64,000 bases of DNA, from NCBI GenBank assembly GCA_963969395.1, contig OZ017802.1:2234501-2298500 (forward strand), given 5' to 3'. The stretch comes from Pseudoscleropodium purum. Lineage: Eukaryota > Streptophyta > Bryopsida > Hypnales > Brachytheciaceae. The notes under the pieces were generated by a model. The model saw only the letters and a list, made by a program, of their open reading frames with translations, searched no databases and was not told where the DNA came from. Position 1 is the stretch's first letter. Every line of letters begins with the position of its first letter. This document shows, one piece after another, positions 60,095 to 64,000 of the stretch. The position numbers were made by a program, and so were the translations under genes.

Positions 60095-63000
60095 TCAAGT
60101 CGGAAGAGTTCTTAACAAGTCAAGAGCCAGTTTCCAGTCTGGCGCCCCTCGATTGACCAGCTGGTGCAATGCCGGCACAGTCCCTGCAGCCAGCATGGCC
60201 ACATGATTCTCTTCGTCCATACCCAAGTTGTAGAGCACAGCCAAGGCAGCCGATCTTGCCGTAAGGGTGCTCTTCTCCTCCAGCAAATTCACAAGTGGGA
60301 AAATGCCTCCTGAATCAGCAATGGCAGCTGAGTACGCAGCCACTCCTTGAGACACCAGCTCTTGGAGTTCCAACGCGGCTCTCTCTTGCACGTCCAAAGC
60401 AGCTGGTCCATCCTCAGGAACTCCAATCTCTTCCACCAACCGGGGGATGCGGTCATGTATGGTGATCTCCAGGTCAATGCGCAGGCCATCCCTGTCTGGG
60501 AGTCGCTGCTGTAATCCCCAGAGACATGGACTGACCCAGTTCTTCACATGTGTAGGGCACGTTGGAGTTTGGAGGACGTTCAGTAGCGCAGATGCAACTG
60601 GATCGATCTCTAAAGCATCCACCACGGAATGGTGTTTAATCAATTCCTTCAGAAGTTTTGAGGCAGCAATAACCAGCGTCCACGCGTCCACATTCAACAA
60701 GTCACCTGAATAAGGTAATTCATTAGACAGTGGATCTCACTTGAAATAGTCCACTGGAGCAGTTGGCGGATGTTCTTCACTGTATGATACTCCTCTAGAG
60801 AAAATTTCAGATTTTTTGAGTTTATGCTATATATGATATGCAATTTTGAGTTTATGTAGTATATGAAGACGAATTCATGGTAATTTCAACTCCTGACACA
60901 ATAAGCTGATCTTTTTATGGCAGCTCATAGAAGACTAATTTGGACGCTTTGAGGTAACATACCTAATAAGTTCGGAATGGTAACAATGCATATACGATTG
61001 AGGCTCATTTAATTTTGAGTAATCCTTACACATAAGCACAGATTTATTAACACATGCCGACACAAACCTAGGATTGAGACAAGTGCAAAGGCACATAAGA
61101 TTTTCCAAAAGCTATGTTAAATGGCCAGTGAATTACAATACCTTCTTCCACCTTTACATTAAGTCGAGAAAGGAGTGCAGACTCCACCCCAGCTTTTACA
61201 ATGGCCTCCGCACTTTCCCGCTCAGTAGCCAAGTTCTCAAGCACGCATGCAGCTTTCTCTGCTTGCACTAGTGTCCCTGTGGCAAGCATCTCAATCAACG
61301 GAGGAAGGCCTCCGGCAGTTATTATCTTCTCCCTGAACCAAAGCACTGCAACTTGTTAGGCGGATAGCATTCAAGATGACACACAAAAGAAACACGATCC
61401 TTGCCTAGGACCACTACACTAGTTAAAACACTTCTACATGGGCAGATTATCACTCATCAAGTTTTATTGAAGAGTCACAGAGTAACAACCTGGAGTCAGG
61501 CTTGCGAGAGGACAATTCCTCCAGTATCCCTTCTGCTTCTTCTTTTGCTTCCGCATTTGTTCCCTCTGAACTCACAATGTCCATCAGCCCTGGAATAGCT
61601 CCATCTTGAATCTGCATTGAAGCAAATGTGACAAGCAGCAGATTGCAAGAATGAATGAAAGAAATCGTACTTTAAACTAATAACTAAAAGTCATTGGACT
61701 TTATACCAATGAATGGTAGTTATTGGACTCGACGCAACTAATCAAGAAGTGGAAACGGCATAGATCTTAAAACAAGCGAGTGAGTCTGGATTCTACAATC
61801 AAGCCGAGTATTCTTTAGTAATGAACTTCACCACGATAAGTGAACTTGGAAATGAACTGTTTCCAACCTTTCAAAAATTGACAAGGAAACAAAGAGTACT
61901 GTTGATCGAGAGCTAACCAGAGCATCGTTCTCCTCTCCTTCCTGTGAGAATCTAAGCAAAGTGCTCACCACCTGGATCAGAAGCAAAATGAACGCAGCTT
62001 ACTCTCTCCACTTCTTCTCATTTCATGCTTCATGCTAATCCTTCCCATGCTCCAGAATGTACGAAGCAAGTCCCTACGGTTGTTCAATATGTAGAAAAGC
62101 TCTATGATAAAATACATTTACAGACAATCAAGCTCATGATCCTCGTTCAACATGCACAAATCAGTTAAGAATCAAGTACCCTTTCTTTGGTTGAAGGCGG
62201 TGCATCAGAGGCTCGGAGAATCTCAATCAAGGCAGGCACAGCTCCATGAGCCTCAATCGCTCGCCTCACTTTCTTGCTACATTCCGGTCCAGAGTCGATT
62301 ATTATATATAGTTAGCTAACAATGTCTAGAGACAAAAAAACTGTCGATATAACTGCTGCAACTGTTTCAAAACATCGACACCCAAGCTACTAGCCGCTTC
62401 AACTGAACAATTCAGGTTTTGCCTCCACTCCGTCGCATAAATCTTTGAGAAAATCGGAAAACCTTCTCGTGGAACAATTTCATTACCATTTGAGTGAATT
62501 GGATATGAAAGAATACAAACTCTGTAAGGCATACAGAATTTGGCTTTGAAAATAAATAAATTGCAAAGACAGTTGAATGTATCATTTAGGCGTGGGTTCA
62601 AAACAATACCATGCATAACATTTTTGAACGACGGAAATATGAATTTGAAAGTTGCCATAATCGACAGTTAGCTTCATAAGTGGATTTTCTGTTCCTAGTG
62701 TGGGTAATACGGGATACTTGATACAAATGGGTTATTCATTTCTTCAAAAATGTTCGTTAGGTTACAAAATGTCGTGTTAGGGCACGCGACCGTATACAAA
62801 TCACGATACAAATCAGAAACTACACGGGTCAGTGACGCAAACTCACCTCTTCCCAAGCATGTCAAGCGCTAGGGCTGCACCCTCTGTGGCTCCTTCGTCC
62901 CCAGAGCCCAGCCATTTGACCAAATGAGGAACAGCTCCCGCTTTATGAATGGCCTGTCGGTAGTCTTCAGTGATAGAAATTTCAGCAAGAGACTCGGCTG

Positions 63001-63490
63001 CTTTCTTAGCCACATTCGGATTTTGTAGGCCCAGTATTAGCACCAGCCTTGCAATACCGTCCCACCATGGCATGAATGTAACTTTGTCTTCGCTAGATGA
63101 CAGGTCCTCTCCTTTCTTCTTTTCAATGACTCCAATTCGAGCCAGAAACTGTTGCCTCACTTTGCCTTCGTTCAGCAACACCGTGGTTTTGTCGATATCA
63201 GTTGCGTCCACTCCAATCTTGAGCCCCCGCAGAAGCTTGTCAGCTCCAAACACAGAAGTCAGGCTTGGATTGTCAGTCAATTGGACGTCATCTTCGGGTA
63301 TGGCGAAAGTGTCTTCCATAACAGGCTTGAAAGTGCGGAATGCACTGGCTCCTATGAGGGGCACAGGCACCAGCCCCGCTTCCACAATGATAGACTTCTG
63401 GATGGGGTCTTCCGCAAGCTGGAGTAGGCAGTTTCGAGCCTCTTGTCGAGTCACTTTCGAGCCGGTTGTCTCCTCCAAAAGTATTTTGAC
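60095..63490 (-). CDS. Armadillo-repeat protein, last six exons (5' part outside the window)
   Basis: Helical-repeat scaffold protein of the plant ARM superfamily; I do not recognise a named member and assign no partner. Exons in transcript order: 63490-62847, 62276-62180, 61971-61918, 61611-61490, 61332-61142, 60705-60095 (stop). All junctions are GT/AG and phases agree, giving 572 residues. The N-terminal visible part includes QLAEDPIQKSIIVEAGLVP and FMPWWDGIARLVLILGLQNP, followed by repeats recognisable by their G-x-(I/V/L)-P-x-L cores: AGAVPHLVKWLGSGDEGA, HGAVPALIEIL, DGAIPGLMDIV, AGGLPPLIEMLATG, SGGIFPLVNLLEEKSTLTAR and AGTVPALHQLV near the C-terminus. The first visible exon opens with an AG acceptor in phase 0, so at least one upstream exon, holding the start codon, lies beyond 64000. 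No disabling change seen; likely functional. Confidence 0.85.
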
Positions 63491-64000
63491 CTGTCATCCA
63501 AAAAAGAAACAACAAACATGTAGCTACAACGTTTATCTATGCAGTGTGTGATATAACTATTTATACGTTTAATGGTAATTCAAACACTTCTGGATAGATA
63601 AATTGGAAAACCATCTAACAAAAATTCATTTGCAATTTTGGCCCCTTTTTGATTGACTAACTACTCCCTAAGAAGATTATCTTTCCTCTCTTGCGACGGC
63701 GGTCCCCAAGGCCAAACCAATTACACTATTTAACCTCAAAATTTCACTAACGCCATTTTCGTAGCACGTTAAAGCATGGACGATACTGAAGAGAATGATC
63801 ACAGTAGTTTAACACTTGTGTGTCCAAGCTCAAAATAGAATTCCACTTTAGAAGCTAATAGTTGATCATAATAACTTTCAAAACATACTTCTATTGCTCA
63901 AAAATGAAGGGTATGATGTCTTCTTTCTATTGATACATTTCATTACTTTGGATATTCCTTGTTCTGTTTCAACTCGTGTAGATAGGAATTGACCAGTATT
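63491..64000 (-). other. Intron of the ARM-repeat gene (continues past the window)
   Basis: At least 510 bases upstream of the acceptor at 63491-63492 without a recognisable exon. AT-rich, typical of the introns of this gene. Confidence 0.6.

Noticed and set aside
62326..62658. Minus-strand open frame of 110 codons between ARM exons
   Set aside because: It lies wholly within an intron with good splice signals on both sides and shows no recognisable domain.
63288..63515. Starts of the ARM-gene pieces at 63478, 61346 and 60700
   Set aside because: The apparent Met at these places is TTG or lies in an intron; exon starts are set by AG acceptors and the phases agree across exons.

Overview
The window is nuclear DNA of a land plant. 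It is AT-rich and gene-poor: two spliced genes lie near the two ends (about 3.1-7.6 kb and 60.1-63.5 kb, both on the minus strand), and roughly 52 kb between them holds only transposons, their debris and unclassified AT-rich DNA. The exons have clearly higher GC than the flanks, introns are short, and both proteins are plant-type (an O-fucosyltransferase-like GT106 protein and an Armadillo-repeat protein). This look, together with a chromodomain Ty3/gypsy element, would suit a moss or another non-seed plant, but the sequence alone does not prove the lineage.

Layout. 1-1.2 kb: partial copy of a roughly 930-bp repeat (family A) and a copy of a second repeat (family B). 3.1-7.6 kb: GT106 gene in eight exons whose reading frame closes across all seven introns. 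7.6-9.7 kb: upstream region with microsatellites. 10.2-10.7 kb: two tandem copies of a 260-bp unit. 14.5-15.0 kb: Stowaway-like element. 15.4-17.2 kb: family A element with another family A element inside it. 21.58-33.59 kb: one 12-kb CACTA (En/Spm) transposon with good terminal inverted repeats and an ATG target duplication. Its decayed transposase gene is split by a 5.7-kb chromovirus (23.83-29.51 kb; two 256-bp LTRs; GAGAT target duplication). 36-51 kb: many more TTAA-flanked non-autonomous elements, a pogo-like MITE and copies of a 240-285-bp MITE (family D). 54.8 kb: a long near-perfect hairpin. 60.1-63.5 kb: the last six exons of an ARM-repeat gene whose 5' part lies beyond the window.

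Most interesting points. (1) The dominant repeat families start with CCCCTAAA-type inverted repeats and sit between TTAA tetranucleotides. One nested insertion, compared with a related uninterrupted copy, shows a single TTAA in the empty site. This is the signature of the piggyBac superfamily, which classical surveys do not list from land plants. No transposase is encoded here. (2) The chromovirus has no tRNA-type primer binding site. The 10 bases starting one base after its 5' LTR are exactly complementary to a site inside the LTR that lies 31 bp downstream of a TATA-like box. This is the arrangement of self-priming elements such as Tf1 and sushi. (3) A roughly 110-bp inverted repeat at 54.8 kb could be a small-RNA precursor.

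None of the mobile elements looks coding-competent: the chromovirus has several stops, frameshifts and an altered catalytic motif in its reverse transcriptase, and the CACTA transposase is reduced to fragments.
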